From an uncultured Riemerella sp. (lineage in GTDB: Bacteria; Bacteroidota; Bacteroidia; Flavobacteriales; Weeksellaceae), in assembly GCA_938037185.1 (NCBI GenBank), contig CALHQK010000095.1:1-64000 (forward strand): a stretch of 64,000 nucleotides of DNA, written 5' to 3'. The first letter of the stretch is position 1. Each line of letters starts with the position of its first letter. Below the pieces are notes generated by a model. It saw only the letters and a program-made list of their open reading frames with translations. It was not told where the DNA came from and did not search any database. This document shows, piece by piece, positions 63,437 through 64,000 of this stretch. The translations under genes and the position numbers were made by a program.

Positions 63437-64000
63437 TTAAAAACACCATTCCAGCACTTTATACCAAATTCCCAAAGTAAAAAATCCGACAATAATGCTG
63501 ATTCCGATAATCATATTGGTGAGTTTGGTATTGAGTTTAAATTGCTCAGCGATGACGCTGGACATTACCAAAGTAGGCATCGCGGATTCAAAAACTGTGA
63601 TTTTCACTAAACTTTCTTTTAGTCCTAAAACAAGTCCCAAAACCAAAATCAAAGCAGGGCCAATCAATAGTTTATAAATCATCGACATGGAAATTTGGCT
63701 CATCAGTTTTTTCCAGCCGTTAAATTTTAACTGTAAACCTATCGAGAACAAAGCCAAAGGCGCCACCGTTCCAGACAGCTTGTTAAAAAGCGGTTCGGTA
63801 GGAGAAAGATCTATAAAAGATGATAAAACTAATGCTGTAACACATCCGATAAATGGCGGAAATATAAAAAGCCTTTTTAGTAAAAATTTAGCGCTTATGG
63901 TGCTGTTATTTCCTCCCTTTAGAGCAGTGATGATACCCAGTGTAGAAAGGGTAAGAAACATGGCTTGGTCGCAGATAATCGCGATGCTCAAATATTCTTC
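63437..64000 (-). CDS. AEC family transporter, C-terminal fragment
   Basis: The gene enters from the right edge, so its start is missing; the frame is open to the end of the window (…EEYLSIAIICDQAMF). The 187 residues shown have about five hydrophobic segments. GxxP-like and APLALFSIGLQLKF (about 85-98 from the edge) stretches fit the auxin efflux carrier (AEC) family, which moves organic anions. The substrate is unknown. It is the first gene visible in the operon that leads to trxB. Confidence 0.85.
   Translation of the reverse strand, partial: EEYLSIAIICDQAMFLTLSTLGIITALKGGNNSTISAKFLLKRLFIFPPFIGCVTALVLSSFIDLSPTEPLFNKLSGTVAPLALFSIGLQLKFNGWKKLMSQISMSMIYKLLIGPALILVLGLVLGLKESLVKITVFESAMPTLVMSSVIAEQFKLNTKLTNMIIGISIIVGFFTLGIWYKVLEWCF

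Overview
The window looks like chromosome from a member of the Bacteroidota, class Flavobacteriia, most likely the Weeksellaceae (Chryseobacterium/Elizabethkingia/Riemerella group). The grounds are low G+C, promoters of the Bacteroidota type (TTG or TTTG, then about 17-21 bases, then TAnnTTTG), a TonB-dependent receptor with an N-terminal regulatory-like domain, a short SpeA-type arginine decarboxylase and many flavobacterial families of unknown function. Genus is inference. No rRNA operon, IS element, prophage or CRISPR array was seen.

Layout. 1-2.0 kb: start of purA and a Tat-exported alkaline phosphatase. 2.1-6.4 kb: a TonB-dependent receptor, then three small AT-rich genes of unknown role. 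6.4-10.7 kb: mtnN and a three-gene ABC-2 exporter. 10.7-12.0 kb: a small membrane protein and an amidase lipoprotein. 12.1-18.9 kb: two tRNA clusters (Ser-Pro-Arg on +, fMet-Ser on -) that bracket a SNF2 helicase plus DNA adenine methyltransferase pair. 19-24.2 kb: a copper-type P-ATPase, a FabH-like synthase and a membrane metallophosphoesterase. 24.2-29.2 kb: sugar-phosphate genes (tkt, fba, a guanidinium-type SMR exporter, then glpX, rpe). 29.4-32.5 kb: a decayed McrBC system. 32.8-38.7 kb: arginine decarboxylase and a five-gene glycan-type operon that includes a secreted 5-hydroxyisourate hydrolase. 39-45.4 kb: dapD, an NlpC/P60 lipoprotein, pepE, a cupin-methyltransferase pair behind a 19-bp dyad, ppa and gpmI. 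45.5-48 kb: a membrane-protein/regulator locus whose two promoters share one inverted repeat. 48-64 kb: gyrA with a TPR gene, a broken HD hydrolase, an AddB-like nuclease, rsmG, an aminotransferase, and an operon of AEC transporter, secreted protein, polyprenyl synthase, trxB and crcB.

The most striking property is gene disruption. The helicase, its methyltransferase partner, mcrB, mcrC and an HD hydrolase all show reading-frame breaks, and mcrB also has an in-frame stop. Four of the breaks are repaired by changing the length of an A run by one base, so sequencing error and true decay must both be considered. The methyltransferase also has a catalytic and target-recognition core that is much more AT-rich than its flanks, which points to module exchange.

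The clearest new regulatory signal is the repeat AACTTTG-N5-CAAAGTT upstream of both the regulator operon (47.9 kb) and the neighbouring membrane gene (46.9 kb). Terminators, promoters and tRNA ends were placed by eye and may be off by a base or two.
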